Assembly: GCA_900763965.1 (NCBI GenBank)
Contig: CAAFMG010000165.1
Coordinates: forward strand, 1 to 16,581
Direction: 5' to 3'
Length of the DNA: 16,581 nucleotides
Source: an uncultured Oscillospiraceae bacterium
GTDB taxonomy: Bacteria; Bacillota; Clostridia; Oscillospirales; Oscillospiraceae
The notes below the pieces were generated by a model, which was not told where the DNA came from, ran no database searches, and saw only the letters and a list, made by a program, of their open reading frames with translations. Of the stretch, positions 6,350 through 13,677 are shown piece after piece. Each line of letters starts with the position of its first letter. Within the stretch, counting starts at the first letter, position 1. The position numbers were made by a program, and so were the translations under genes.

Positions 6350-7507
6350 TTACCTGGTTTCCAGAGCCTGCACAGCCGCCTGGATCTGGGGATCTTCCTG
6401 GGGATCCATCTGCTGGGCATAGATGGCATAGCCGGTCTGGGTGTCCACCTGGCACTCCACATCCGGGGTAATGCCCTGGCCTTCCAGGCTTACCCCCTTG
6501 GGGGTGTAGTACCTGCCGATGGACAGGGCTACGGCAGAGCCGTCCCGGAGAGGGAAGGTGCTTTGGAAGTGGCCCTTTCCGGTGGTTTTCTCCCCCACCA
6601 CGACTGCGGCTTCATATTCCTGCAAGGCTGCGGCAAAGAACTCCGCCGCCGAAAAGGAATTGCCGTTTACCAGCACCGCCATGGGGATATCCAGATACTC
6701 CGGGCCGGAGGTATCCACCTGCTCCCGTCCGGCAAAGTCCATGGTGCGGAACAGATCCCCCTCGGGCAGCAGATAGTCCAGGAGCTTTACCAGCTCGTGG
6801 GCATAGCCGCCGGGGTTGTTGCGCACATCGAAGATCATGGACTCCGCCCCCTGGGAAAGCAGCTCCTCCACAGCGGCAATGGTCTCCTGACTGCACCGAT
6901 CGTCAAAATTCAAAATGGAAACATAGCCCACATTGCCTTCCAGCAGCTGCCCTGCGGCAACGGTCACCCCCATCTTTTTCCGAACCACCGGGATGGTCAT
7001 GGTCTGGCCGTTGCGCCAGACCGTCAGGGTCACGGTGGAACCCTCCTTGCCCCGCACCAGATTCCGGGCCTCGGTGGTGGTCATCTCCCCGGTGGAATGA
7101 CCTTCGATCTCGGTGATCACATCGTCTACCTGCAAACCGGCCTCCTGCGCCGGACTGTTGGGGTTCACCGTCAGAATCTGGATGCCATAGCTGTCATGGG
7201 CCACGGCAATGGTCACGCCGATGCCCACATAGGCGTTTTGGGAGTTTTCCAGATAGGTTTCATACTCGCTGGCCGGGATATAGTAGCTCCAGCGATCCAG
7301 CAGGTTAGAGGATACCATGGCCTCCGCCGCTGCATCTTCCAGGGCGGTTTTGTCCACATCGTCAATATAATATCGGTCGATGAGGCTTTCCAGCTGATCC
7401 AGTTTGGACAGCGCCATGCCCTGCCGGGCAGACATCGCCAGGGTCAGCACCGAGGCCAAAGCGGCTACCAGAATATAAGAGGTCAGATTCAGCAATTTCT
7501 TTTTCAC
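6350..7507 (-). CDS. S41 family C-terminal processing peptidase (CtpA/CtpB-like), membrane-anchored
   Basis: This 385-residue serine protease acts outside the membrane. It has an N-terminal signal or anchor helix (about 9-26), a PDZ domain (about 93-178, with GIGVTI and SPAQEAGLQVDDVI), then the S41 core with DVRNNPGG (227-234). The catalytic Ser286 (GNSFSAAE), Lys311 (TTGKG) and Gln315 keep the 25- and 4-residue spacing of the Ser-Lys-Gln triad in CtpB. The start is taken as GTG 7507: GAGGTG at 7515-7520 sits 7 bases upstream, and the in-frame ATG at 7522 overlaps that site. It is the last gene of the ftsE-ftsX-hydrolase cluster. In that setting it could process or degrade the hydrolases or FtsX-linked proteins; this role is inferred from position only. 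Confidence 0.93.
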   Translation of the reverse strand: MKKKLLNLTSYILVAALASVLTLAMSARQGMALSKLDQLESLIDRYYIDDVDKTALEDAAAEAMVSSNLLDRWSYYIPASEYETYLENSQNAYVGIGVTIAVAHDSYGIQILTVNPNSPAQEAGLQVDDVITEIEGHSTGEMTTTEARNLVRGKEGSTVTLTVWRNGQTMTIPVVRKKMGVTVAAGQLLEGNVGYVSILNFDDRCSQETIAAVEELLSQGAESMIFDVRNNPGGYAHELVKLLDYLLPEGDLFRTMDFAGREQVDTSGPEYLDIPMAVLVNGNSFSAAEFFAAALQEYEAAVVVGEKTTGKGHFQSTFPLRDGSAVALSIGRYYTPKGVSLEGQGITPDVECQVDTQTGYAIYAQQMDPQEDPQIQAAVQALETR

Positions 7508-7526
7508 ATTACAACACCTCATAGTA

Positions 7527-7561
7527 TTTTTCCCACGACCCAGAAAGAGCCGTGGGAAAAA
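7527..7561 (-). other. Stem-loop just upstream of the S41 protease ribosome binding site
   Basis: TTTTTCCCACG (7527-7537) pairs perfectly with CGTGGGAAAAA (7551-7561). On the coding strand the 3' arm ends 6 bases before the GAGGTG site. There is no T-tract after the stem, so it does not look like a terminator; it could affect mRNA processing or translation. Confidence 0.55.
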
Positions 7562-7573
7562 ATCATTTTAACA

Positions 7574-7611
7574 AATCAATACAGCGCCACATAATCAATA
7601 CAGCGCCACAT
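7574..7611. repeat. 19-bp tandem duplication spanning the stop codon of the second M23 gene
   Basis: Positions 7574-7592 and 7593-7611 are identical 19-base copies. On the coding strand the first copy encodes the last residues (VALY) and TGA, and the second repeats this after the stop. The duplication leaves the protein unchanged. Confidence 0.9.
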
Positions 7612-8920
7612 AGTTGGCAGGGTTGACATAGGCACCATTATACAGGATGCCAAAGTGCAGGTGGTTGCCGGTGGCAATACCGGTTTTGCCTACATAGCCA
7701 ATAACCTGTCCCTGAGAAACCGACTGTCCGGCGGAGACCACATAATTGGTCATGTGCATATAGATGGAGGAGAAGCCATCGCCGTGGTTGATCTTGACAT
7801 AGTAGCCTGCGGCACTGCCGAAGGTTGCCGCGCTGACCGTGCCGCCCCGGGAGGCGTAGATGGGAGTACCGGCATCAGCGGACAGGTCAACGCCCTGGTG
7901 ATAGGAAGATGCACCGGCGGTGGGGGATGTACGGTTGCCGAAGGGGCTCTCCACACGCTTGTAGCTGACGGGGACGATCCAGCCGCTGCCCACATTGGCA
8001 GAGCCACCGGAAGAACCGCCGGAACTGCCGCCGGAGGAACCGCTCTCGCCGGAACCGCTGCCGGAGTTGTTGGCTGATGTGGGGGGCTGGGTGGTTTCAG
8101 AGGTTGCCAGCCATGCCAGATACTCCTGGTGCTTGGCGGCATTATAGGCCCGCTCCTGCTGGGCGATTTCGTCCAGGAAAGCCTGCTTCTGCTTTTCAAA
8201 CAGAGCTTGCAGCTCTTCCAGCTCCACGCCCTTGGACAGCAGCTCCTGGATCAGGCCGTCGGCCTCTTCCCGCTTGGCATCCAGCTCGGCCTGGGTGGCA
8301 TCCAGCTCCGCCTTGGTCTCCTGAAGTCCTGCCTTTTCCTCTTCCAGTGCCTCCTGAGCCTCGGCAACATTATCCGCAGCATCACCCAAAGCCTTCAGGC
8401 GGCGGCGGTCGGAGGAAGCGATCTCCTCCACCATGTTGATCCGATCCAGCAGGTCAGAGAAGCTGTTGGCCTTGAACAGCACCTCCCAGTAGGTCAGGCT
8501 GCCGTCCTCCTCCATGGCCCGGATCCGGTCCTTGGTGTTTTCGTTCAGCTCCTGATAGCGGACCTGGGCATTGTCCAGCTCGTCCTGCTTGTCGGCAATC
8601 AGGACATTGAAGGCAGAAATCTGATCGTTGATGTTGATCATCTCGGTACTCAACAGACCGATCTCCTGGTCAATGACATTTTTCCGGGCCACCACATCGG
8701 CAATTTCGTCCTGATTGGCCTTATACTGCTGCTTCACGTCTTTGATCTGCGCCTGAATGGCTTCTTTTTCCTTTTTCAGCGCATTGATCTGGGCCCGGAT
8801 CTCACTGGAGGATTCCGCTGCACGGACCCGAACAGGAACCAGGCTCAGCACCAGTGTCAGCAGCAGAACCGCCGCCATGACACCGGCCAAAATAGATACC
8901 ATACGTTTTCGATTGTTCAT
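7595..8920 (-). CDS. PcsB/CwlO-like coiled-coil M23 peptidoglycan hydrolase (second copy)
   Basis: This 441-residue secreted cell-wall enzyme or hydrolase activator has a signal peptide (1-34, ending VRVRAA), a long charged coiled coil (about 38-265) and the PcsB-type segment TYWEVLFKANSFSDLLDRI (143-161). A Gly/Ser/Thr linker (about 274-313) leads to a LytM/M23 domain (about 315-438). Zinc ligands are complete: His341 and Asp345 (HQGVD), His389, and His420/His422 (HLHF). It is therefore expected to be a catalytically competent endopeptidase, unlike E. coli EnvC. The start ATG 8920 has AAAGGAG 6 bases upstream; the longer reading from 8962 overlaps the previous stop and lacks a signal peptide start. 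It is a tandem paralogue of the upstream gene, and FtsEX is the likely partner that relieves its coiled-coil autoinhibition. Confidence 0.93.
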   Translation of the reverse strand: MNNRKRMVSILAGVMAAVLLLTLVLSLVPVRVRAAESSSEIRAQINALKKEKEAIQAQIKDVKQQYKANQDEIADVVARKNVIDQEIGLLSTEMININDQISAFNVLIADKQDELDNAQVRYQELNENTKDRIRAMEEDGSLTYWEVLFKANSFSDLLDRINMVEEIASSDRRRLKALGDAADNVAEAQEALEEEKAGLQETKAELDATQAELDAKREEADGLIQELLSKGVELEELQALFEKQKQAFLDEIAQQERAYNAAKHQEYLAWLATSETTQPPTSANNSGSGSGESGSSGGSSGGSSGGSANVGSGWIVPVSYKRVESPFGNRTSPTAGASSYHQGVDLSADAGTPIYASRGGTVSAATFGSAAGYYVKINHGDGFSSIYMHMTNYVVSAGQSVSQGQVIGYVGKTGIATGNHLHFGILYNGAYVNPANYVALY

Positions 8921-8961
8921 AATACGCTCCTTTGGAAATGAAAACGGGCGGCATTCGTACA

Positions 8962-10179
8962 TTAGGATATGTATGCCAAGGGGTTTACATAAGCCCCCGC
9001 ATAAGAAATGCCAAAGTGCAGGTGGGGGCCGGTGGAAAGACCGGTGCTGCCCACATAGCCGATGAGCTGCCCCTGGGTCACAGACTGACCTGCGGAAACC
9101 ACAAAGTTGGTCATGTGCATATAGATGGAGGAGAAGCCGTCACCATGGTTGATGCTCACATAGTAACCTGCGCCGCCGGCCTGATAGGAGGCCGTGGTCA
9201 CAGTGCCGGCACGGGTGGCATAAATGGGGGTTCCCTGGGCACAGGCCATATCAATGCCGTTGTGCATCCGCTGGGTACCCAAAATGGGATGGGTACGCAT
9301 ACCGAAGGGGCTGGTGATGGTATAGCCGGACACCGGAGTGCGCCAGGTGGCATTGGAGGCAGGGGCACCGCCGGCGGCAGCCTGGGCCGCCAGTTTTTCC
9401 TCATACTTGGCCTTGTTCAGTTCCTTTTCCTTGGCGGCGATCTCCTGCATCAGAGAATCCTGGAGGGCTTCCGACTCTTCCATCAAAATCTGGAATTCAT
9501 CCTGCTTTTTGGCAAGATCCCGGAGAATACCATCAGATTCTGTCCGCTTTACTTCCAGCTCCGCCTGGGAGGCTTCCAGCTCTGCGCCGGAGGCTTCCAG
9601 CTCCGCCTTGCTTTCGGTCATCAGATCCCGGGCATCCACCACTTCCTGGGCAGCCAGCCGCATTTCCTCCAGGCGGGCCTGGTCGGAGGCGGCGATCTCC
9701 TGCATCAGATTGATCCGATCCAGCATATCCGTAAAGCTGCTGGCCTGGAAAATGACCTCCCAATAGCTGATGGTTCCATCCTCTTCCATGGCCCGAACCC
9801 GCAGCTTGTGCTTTTCGTTCAGTCCGTTCAGGGTGAACTGGGCGACCTCCAGTTCGTCCTGGGCGTCGGCAATGAGCTGGCTGTAGGCGGTGATCTGGTC
9901 GTTGAGGTTTTTGATCTGGGCATTGAGCAGAGCGATCTCCTGATCCACTGCGTTTTTTTGATTGACCAGCACCTGAATCTCGCTGGCGTTGGCATCGTAG
10001 TCTTTGCGGATGGCGTTGATCTGGCTCTGAATGGCCTTGTTATCGTCTTTCAGGGCATCCAGCTCCGTCTGGATCTGGGAGGACTTTGTCGCTGCCTGGG
10101 CATTGGCAGGCAGGATGCTGCCAAACAGCGCCGCTGCCAGAATCAGGGACAATAGGGTTTTCAGGGGTTTGCGTTTCAT
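8962..10179 (-). CDS. PcsB/CwlO-like coiled-coil M23 peptidoglycan hydrolase (first copy)
   Basis: This 405-residue protein has the same plan as its downstream neighbour: signal peptide (1-30, ending ANAQAA), coiled coil (about 35-265), the conserved SYWEVIFQASSFTDMLDRI (138-156) and a C-terminal M23/LytM domain (about 280-403). His306 and Asp310 (HNGID), His355, and His386/His388 supply the zinc site. It lacks the long Gly/Ser linker, having only a short Ala-rich joint (265-275). The start is ATG 10179, with GGAG just upstream; a TTG at 10194 would include that ribosome binding site in the coding region. It lies directly after ftsX, the position of PcsB-like partners. By family knowledge its coiled coil should contact the FtsX outer loop, coupling ATP hydrolysis to septal wall cleavage. 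Confidence 0.93.
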   Translation of the reverse strand: MKRKPLKTLLSLILAAALFGSILPANAQAATKSSQIQTELDALKDDNKAIQSQINAIRKDYDANASEIQVLVNQKNAVDQEIALLNAQIKNLNDQITAYSQLIADAQDELEVAQFTLNGLNEKHKLRVRAMEEDGTISYWEVIFQASSFTDMLDRINLMQEIAASDQARLEEMRLAAQEVVDARDLMTESKAELEASGAELEASQAELEVKRTESDGILRDLAKKQDEFQILMEESEALQDSLMQEIAAKEKELNKAKYEEKLAAQAAAGGAPASNATWRTPVSGYTITSPFGMRTHPILGTQRMHNGIDMACAQGTPIYATRAGTVTTASYQAGGAGYYVSINHGDGFSSIYMHMTNFVVSAGQSVTQGQLIGYVGSTGLSTGPHLHFGISYAGAYVNPLAYIS

Positions 10180-10212
10180 AGTTTTGTTCTCCAATTATCT
10201 GTCTAACGAAAT

Positions 10213-10240
10213 CCGGGCGCATGGAAAACACAGCACCCGG
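10213..10240 (-). other. Possible attenuator hairpin between ftsX and the first M23 gene
   Basis: CCGGGCGC (10213-10220) and GCACCCGG (10233-10240) form an 8-bp stem with one wobble pair. On the coding strand it is followed by ATTTCGTT, a poor T-tract. It may partly reduce transcription from ftsEX into the hydrolase genes. Confidence 0.35.
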
Positions 10241-10259
10241 CTTCGCGGAAAAGCGATGG

Positions 10260-11147
10260 TTATACGTTCATAAACTTGCGGATGGAGGTCCAGCTGCCCA
10301 CGATGCCGACAAACAGACCGGCAGCGGCGAAGGTTGCCACCATAGGCATCAGCAGCTCCTGGAAGTCCACCAGCTTAAACAGCTGCAGGGCATCCACCTC
10401 AGCCACACGAACGGTCAGAGCATCGTAGAGAATCCATTCAATGCCGAAGGCCAGCACGGCACCCAGCATGCCCAGGGTGAAGCCTTCCACCATAAAGGGC
10501 AGACGGATAAAGCCGTTGGTTGCGCCCACCATCTTCATAATGGCAATCTCATCCCGGCGGTCATACATGGCAAGCTTAACGGTGTTGGAGATAATCAGCA
10601 GGGAAACCACCAGCAGGATCGCAATAACCGCCACAGAAACGATATGAATCACGTTCTGAATGGTGGTAAAGCCCTCTGCCAGCTCGTAGGCCGCATCGGT
10701 CTTGGCAACACCGGGGATCTGCTTGAGCTGATCGTCGGTCTGCTTCATCTTGGTGTTATCCTCCAGGGTGACGATAAAGCGGTGGCGCAGATCCTCTGCC
10801 TGAACGCCGCTGAAAGCGGAATCGCCGTTGTGATCATCAATAAAGTCCGCCAGAGCTTCCTCCCGGGACACAAAGGTGGACTTGAGGATATTGGGCAAAG
10901 CGTTAATCTTGGTGCCGATGGAACGGGCCTCGGCATCGGTCAGGCTGCTGTCCACCAAAACCAGGATTTCACTGGTCTGGTTCAGATCCTGCACCATCAC
11001 ATCCAGGTTGTAGGACAGAATGGAGAAGCTGCCCACGATCATCAGACAGGCCACCGTGACACACACGGAGGCAAAAGACATAAAGCCATGGGTAAAAATA
11101 CCCTTAAAGCCCTCTTTCAGCAAATAGCCAATATTATTTAATCTCAT
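10260..11147 (-). CDS. ftsX: Cell division ABC permease-like protein FtsX
   Basis: This 295-residue membrane half of FtsEX has an N-terminal helix (about 24-46), an outer domain (about 47-165) and three C-terminal helices (about 170-195, 215-243, 264-288). The motif DEIAIMKMVGATNGFIR is the conserved FtsX cytoplasmic segment. FtsX does not transport; it passes FtsE-driven conformational change to peptidoglycan hydrolases outside. The start ATG 11147 lies 3 bases after the ftsE stop, with GGAGGT inside the ftsE end, so translation is coupled. Two PcsB-like hydrolases downstream are its probable clients. Confidence 0.97.
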   Translation of the reverse strand: MRLNNIGYLLKEGFKGIFTHGFMSFASVCVTVACLMIVGSFSILSYNLDVMVQDLNQTSEILVLVDSSLTDAEARSIGTKINALPNILKSTFVSREEALADFIDDHNGDSAFSGVQAEDLRHRFIVTLEDNTKMKQTDDQLKQIPGVAKTDAAYELAEGFTTIQNVIHIVSVAVIAILLVVSLLIISNTVKLAMYDRRDEIAIMKMVGATNGFIRLPFMVEGFTLGMLGAVLAFGIEWILYDALTVRVAEVDALQLFKLVDFQELLMPMVATFAAAGLFVGIVGSWTSIRKFMNV

Positions 11148-11150
11148 GGC

Positions 11151-11825
11151 TTAACCTCCCACTTTCATTCCGTCGTGAACCACCTGACCGTCTTCAATGA
11201 CGATGGTACGCTTGTGGAAGAGTTCTACCAGATTCTGGGCGTGGGTGACCACCAGAACCGTGGTACCCAGGTTGTTGATCTCCTGCAAAAGGGCCATGAT
11301 CTCAAAGGAACGCTCAGGGTCCAGGTTACCGGTGGGCTCGTCAGCGATGATCATGGAGGGGTTGTTCACCAGGGCACGGGCGATGGCCAGTCTCTGCTGC
11401 TCACCGCCGGACATCTCGTTGGGATGGCGGTTTGCCTTGTTTTCCAGGCCGACCAGCTCCAGCACATAGGGAACACGCTCCCGGATCTCCCGCTCTCTGG
11501 CTCCGATGACCCGCATGGCAAAGGCCACGTTTTCATAGACGGTCATCTTGCTGATCAGGCGGAAATCCTGGAACACAACGCCGACAGTACGGCGCAGGTA
11601 GGGGATCTCCCGCTTGCGGATACGCTCCAAAGAATAGCCGTTGACGTGAACCGTTCCGGAGGTGGGACGCAGCTCGCCGGTGATCAGCTTGATAATGGTG
11701 GACTTGCCGGAACCGGAAGGGCCCACCAGGAAGCAGAACTCGCCGTCCTCGATCTGCATGGTCACGCCGTTCAGGGCGGTATTGCCCTGCTCGTAGGCCT
11801 TTACAACATCTGTAAATTCAATCAT
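11151..11825 (-). CDS. ftsE: Cell division ATP-binding protein FtsE
   Basis: This 224-residue ABC ATPase drives FtsX. Walker A GPSGSGKST (35-43), signature MSGGEQQR (138-145), Walker B MIIADEP (158-164) and the switch His in VVTHAQ (near 195) are intact. The FtsE-type sequence VFQDFRLI follows LRRTVGV. It works at the inner membrane face during division or elongation. The start ATG 11825 has AGGAG about 9 bases upstream. It is the first gene of the ftsE-ftsX-M23-M23-S41 operon, with a consensus promoter at 11892-11920. Confidence 0.97.
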   Translation of the reverse strand: MIEFTDVVKAYEQGNTALNGVTMQIEDGEFCFLVGPSGSGKSTIIKLITGELRPTSGTVHVNGYSLERIRKREIPYLRRTVGVVFQDFRLISKMTVYENVAFAMRVIGAREREIRERVPYVLELVGLENKANRHPNEMSGGEQQRLAIARALVNNPSMIIADEPTGNLDPERSFEIMALLQEINNLGTTVLVVTHAQNLVELFHKRTIVIEDGQVVHDGMKVGG

Positions 11826-12102
11826 ATCATCTATCTCCTGTCATATTGCAGAGGGGGTGATAAAACCATACTCTGCCCGCAGTGTAACCGAATTGTAACA
11901 CATTCCAAAAACGATGTCAATTACAATCCGTTAAAAAATCCCATTTTCCAGATATTTAACAAATAATACACATTCCCTACAGGAGAAAAAGTGTGGTTTT
12001 CGTCGTTTTGGTTTACCATAACACAATAGTCTTCCCCTGGGGCTTTCCCGCCTGCCCCGTCTTGCCGTGCCCTTTGCCCCCTCGAACATAGGGCTGGGCA
12101 TG
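11826..12102. other. Intergenic region upstream of ftsE
   Basis: Apart from the ftsE promoter and leader I see nothing supportable. The part from about 11930 to 12000 is A/T-rich; the part from 12030 to 12100 is C-rich and has no open frame with a credible start. Confidence 0.6.
11892..11920 (-). promoter_or_regulatory. Promoter of the ftsEX operon
   Basis: On the - strand TTGACA (11915-11920) is followed after 17 bases by TACAAT (11892-11897). A leader of roughly 60 bases precedes the ftsE ATG at 11825. No terminator interrupts the five genes downstream until 6347. Confidence 0.85.
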
Positions 12103-12132
12103 AAAAAACGGAGCTGCAATGCAGCTCCGTTT
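12103..12132 (-). terminator. Terminator of the CdaR-like regulator gene
   Basis: AAACGGAGCTGCA (12106-12118) pairs perfectly with TGCAGCTCCGTTT (12120-12132). On the - strand six Ts follow the stem (complement of 12103-12108). It lies 9 bases past the stop at 12141-12143. Confidence 0.92.
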
Positions 12133-12140
12133 GAGGTTTT

Positions 12141-13229
12141 TTATCGTGCCTCCCGGCTGTTCAGGTACTTGCGAACCATCAGGGCCACCTTGAAAACGAT
12201 GGCGTGGTCAAACTGGCGCAGATCCAGGCCGGTGAGCTTCTTCAGCTTCTCCAGACGGTACACCAGGGTATTGCGGTGAACGAACAGCTTCCGGGAAGTC
12301 TCGGAGACGTTCAGGTTGTTCTCAAAGAACTTGTTGATGGTGAACAGAGTCTCCTGATCCAGGGAGTCAATGGAGTTCTTCTTGAACACCTCGCTGAGGA
12401 AGATCTCGCACAGGGTGGTGGGCAGCTGATAGATCAGGCGGCCGATACCCAGATTTTCATAGTGCATGATGCTCTTTTCGGTGTCAAAGACCTTGCCCAC
12501 TTCAATGGCGGTCTGGGCCTCCTTGTAGGAATCGGCCAGCTCCCGCAGATGCTCGGCAATGGTGCCGATGCCGATGACGGTCTTGATCCGCAGCTCGTTG
12601 TTGAGGGTGTCCTCAATGGTCTGGGCCAGCTTTTCCAGCTCCTCGCTGGTGGTGTTGGCAGTGACCTGCTTGACAACGGCAATGTCCATTTCATTGATGT
12701 TCAGGACAAAATCCTGCACCTTATCCGGGAACATACCGGCCAGCACATCCACCGTTGCCACATCGCCGTGGCCCAACTGGCGGATCAGGAGCACAGCCCG
12801 GGGGGCATCGGTGGCAAAATGCAGTTCCTTGGCGCGGATGTAAATATCACCGGGCAGAATGTTGTCCATGATGATATTCTTGACAAAGGTTCCCCGATCG
12901 TGCTTTTCTTCATAGAAGATCCGGGCATCGTTCAGGGCGATATAGGCCATCTGACAGAAGCTTCTGGCCAGCTCATCGTCGCCGCTGCAAAATACGGCAT
13001 ATTCAAAATAGTTGGAATTGCCCACAATGGCCTTAAAACTGTTCTGACCAAAGGTGACGACTCCTTCGGCGGCGCTGCCGACCTTCAAGGCGGCATCCGT
13101 CCACCGCTCTCCCAGCAGGGAGACATCGGTACAGGAAACCACGCTGCCTTCGGTATCCATGACGCCAAAGGTGCGATCAGAAATTTCCTTCAGCTGAACA
13201 ATTACGCTCTGAAAAACACTGTTGGACAT
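12141..13229 (-). CDS. CdaR/PucR-type transcriptional regulator
   Basis: This 362-residue cytoplasmic regulator has the CdaR/PucR layout: an N-terminal ligand-binding region (about 1-140), a central GGDEF-like, non-catalytic domain (about 150-285), and the PucR C-terminal helix-turn-helix (about 305-355). The last contains SETSRKLFVHRNTLVYRLEK, a near-canonical example. Family members sense small carbon or nitrogen metabolites and control their catabolism. Here no catabolic genes are adjacent, so the target is unknown. The start ATG 13229 has AAGGAGG (13240-13246) about 10 bases upstream. It is monocistronic, with its own promoter (13288-13316) and terminator. The neighbouring ftsEX operon is separated by that terminator and has its own promoter, so a regulatory link is not shown. 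Confidence 0.9.
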   Translation of the reverse strand: MSNSVFQSVIVQLKEISDRTFGVMDTEGSVVSCTDVSLLGERWTDAALKVGSAAEGVVTFGQNSFKAIVGNSNYFEYAVFCSGDDELARSFCQMAYIALNDARIFYEEKHDRGTFVKNIIMDNILPGDIYIRAKELHFATDAPRAVLLIRQLGHGDVATVDVLAGMFPDKVQDFVLNINEMDIAVVKQVTANTTSEELEKLAQTIEDTLNNELRIKTVIGIGTIAEHLRELADSYKEAQTAIEVGKVFDTEKSIMHYENLGIGRLIYQLPTTLCEIFLSEVFKKNSIDSLDQETLFTINKFFENNLNVSETSRKLFVHRNTLVYRLEKLKKLTGLDLRQFDHAIVFKVALMVRKYLNSREAR

Positions 13230-13287
13230 TTGGGTGTTCCCTCCTTAGTATCTTGCACAAATACTCATTTCACAAATTCGCACTAGT

Positions 13288-13316
13288 ATTATACACAGGA
13301 TTTGCGCATATTGCAA
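13288..13316 (-). promoter_or_regulatory. Promoter of the CdaR-like regulator gene
   Basis: On the - strand TTGCAA (13311-13316), a 17-base spacer, then a perfect TATAAT (13288-13293). The leader to the ATG at 13229 is about 50 bases. A + strand promoter starts only 7 bases away. Confidence 0.82.
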
Positions 13317-13323
13317 GTACCTT

Positions 13324-13352
13324 TTGACATTTTATTGCAAAAAGTCTATGGT
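13324..13352 (+). promoter_or_regulatory. Divergent promoter reading into a non-coding repeat region
   Basis: TTGACA (13324-13329), a 17-base spacer, then TATGGT (13347-13352). No + strand gene follows before the opposing RsuA-type gene (13678). A transcript would start near 13359 and cover two nested hairpins and the 58-bp duplication, so it could drive a small RNA or be a relic. Confidence 0.5.
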
Positions 13353-13467
13353 TTTTTATGTATGATTCCAAGGGAAGCCCCCGAACCCTGCCGCTGCCTG
13401 GGTTATTCTTGGGAAGCTCTGATTAAATCGGCAAGAGCTGGGAGCGAGAGATTTTGCTTCCAGACAA

Positions 13468-13631
13468 GGTTCAGAAAATGAGGGAATACTGTATGTACCC
13501 GCAAGGAGTATGCCGCATCCGTAAGCCAGCTTGCGCTGGCAACGGCTGCGCTATACCCGCAAGGAGTATGCCGCATCCGTAAGCCAGCTTGCGCTGGCAA
13601 CGGCTGCGCTATATTTCCCATTTTCCGAACC
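13468..13631. repeat. Two 58-bp direct repeats enclosed by a 20-bp imperfect inverted repeat
   Basis: Positions 13496-13553 and 13554-13611 are identical 58-base units in tandem. Each contains an internal hairpin GCCAGC-TTGC-GCTGGC extended by further pairing on both sides. The pair is enclosed by arms 13468-13488 and 13612-13631, beginning GGTTC and ending GAACC and complementary except for about three differences. The whole resembles a small non-coding repeat element in which the core has been duplicated. No open frame in it looks like a gene. Confidence 0.85.
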
Positions 13632-13677
13632 GCAGTATGGGGGCAAAAGATCCGCTCGCCAGCCGCCGACGATTTAT

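Noticed and set aside
6317..7594. Open frame of 425 codons on the + strand
   Set aside because: Antisense to the S41 protease, whose catalytic triad and PDZ domain are clear.
8932..10155. Open frame of 407 codons on the + strand
   Set aside because: Antisense to the first M23 hydrolase; the sequence is a mirror of its coiled-coil codons.
11931..12119. 62-codon open frame on the - strand upstream of ftsE
   Set aside because: It starts inside the terminator stem of the regulator gene, is Arg/Lys-rich without domain, and overlaps no expected coding signal.
12204..13286. Open frame of 360 codons on the + strand
   Set aside because: Antisense to the CdaR-like regulator, which has promoter, ribosome binding site and terminator.
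13496..13611. Possible minimal CRISPR array
   Set aside because: The 58-bp units abut directly with no spacers, and no cas gene is present.
13403..13621. 72-codon open frame on the - strand through the 58-bp repeats
   Set aside because: Most of it is made of the repeat units and inverted repeat arms; no ribosome binding site is apparent. Treated as non-coding repeat.
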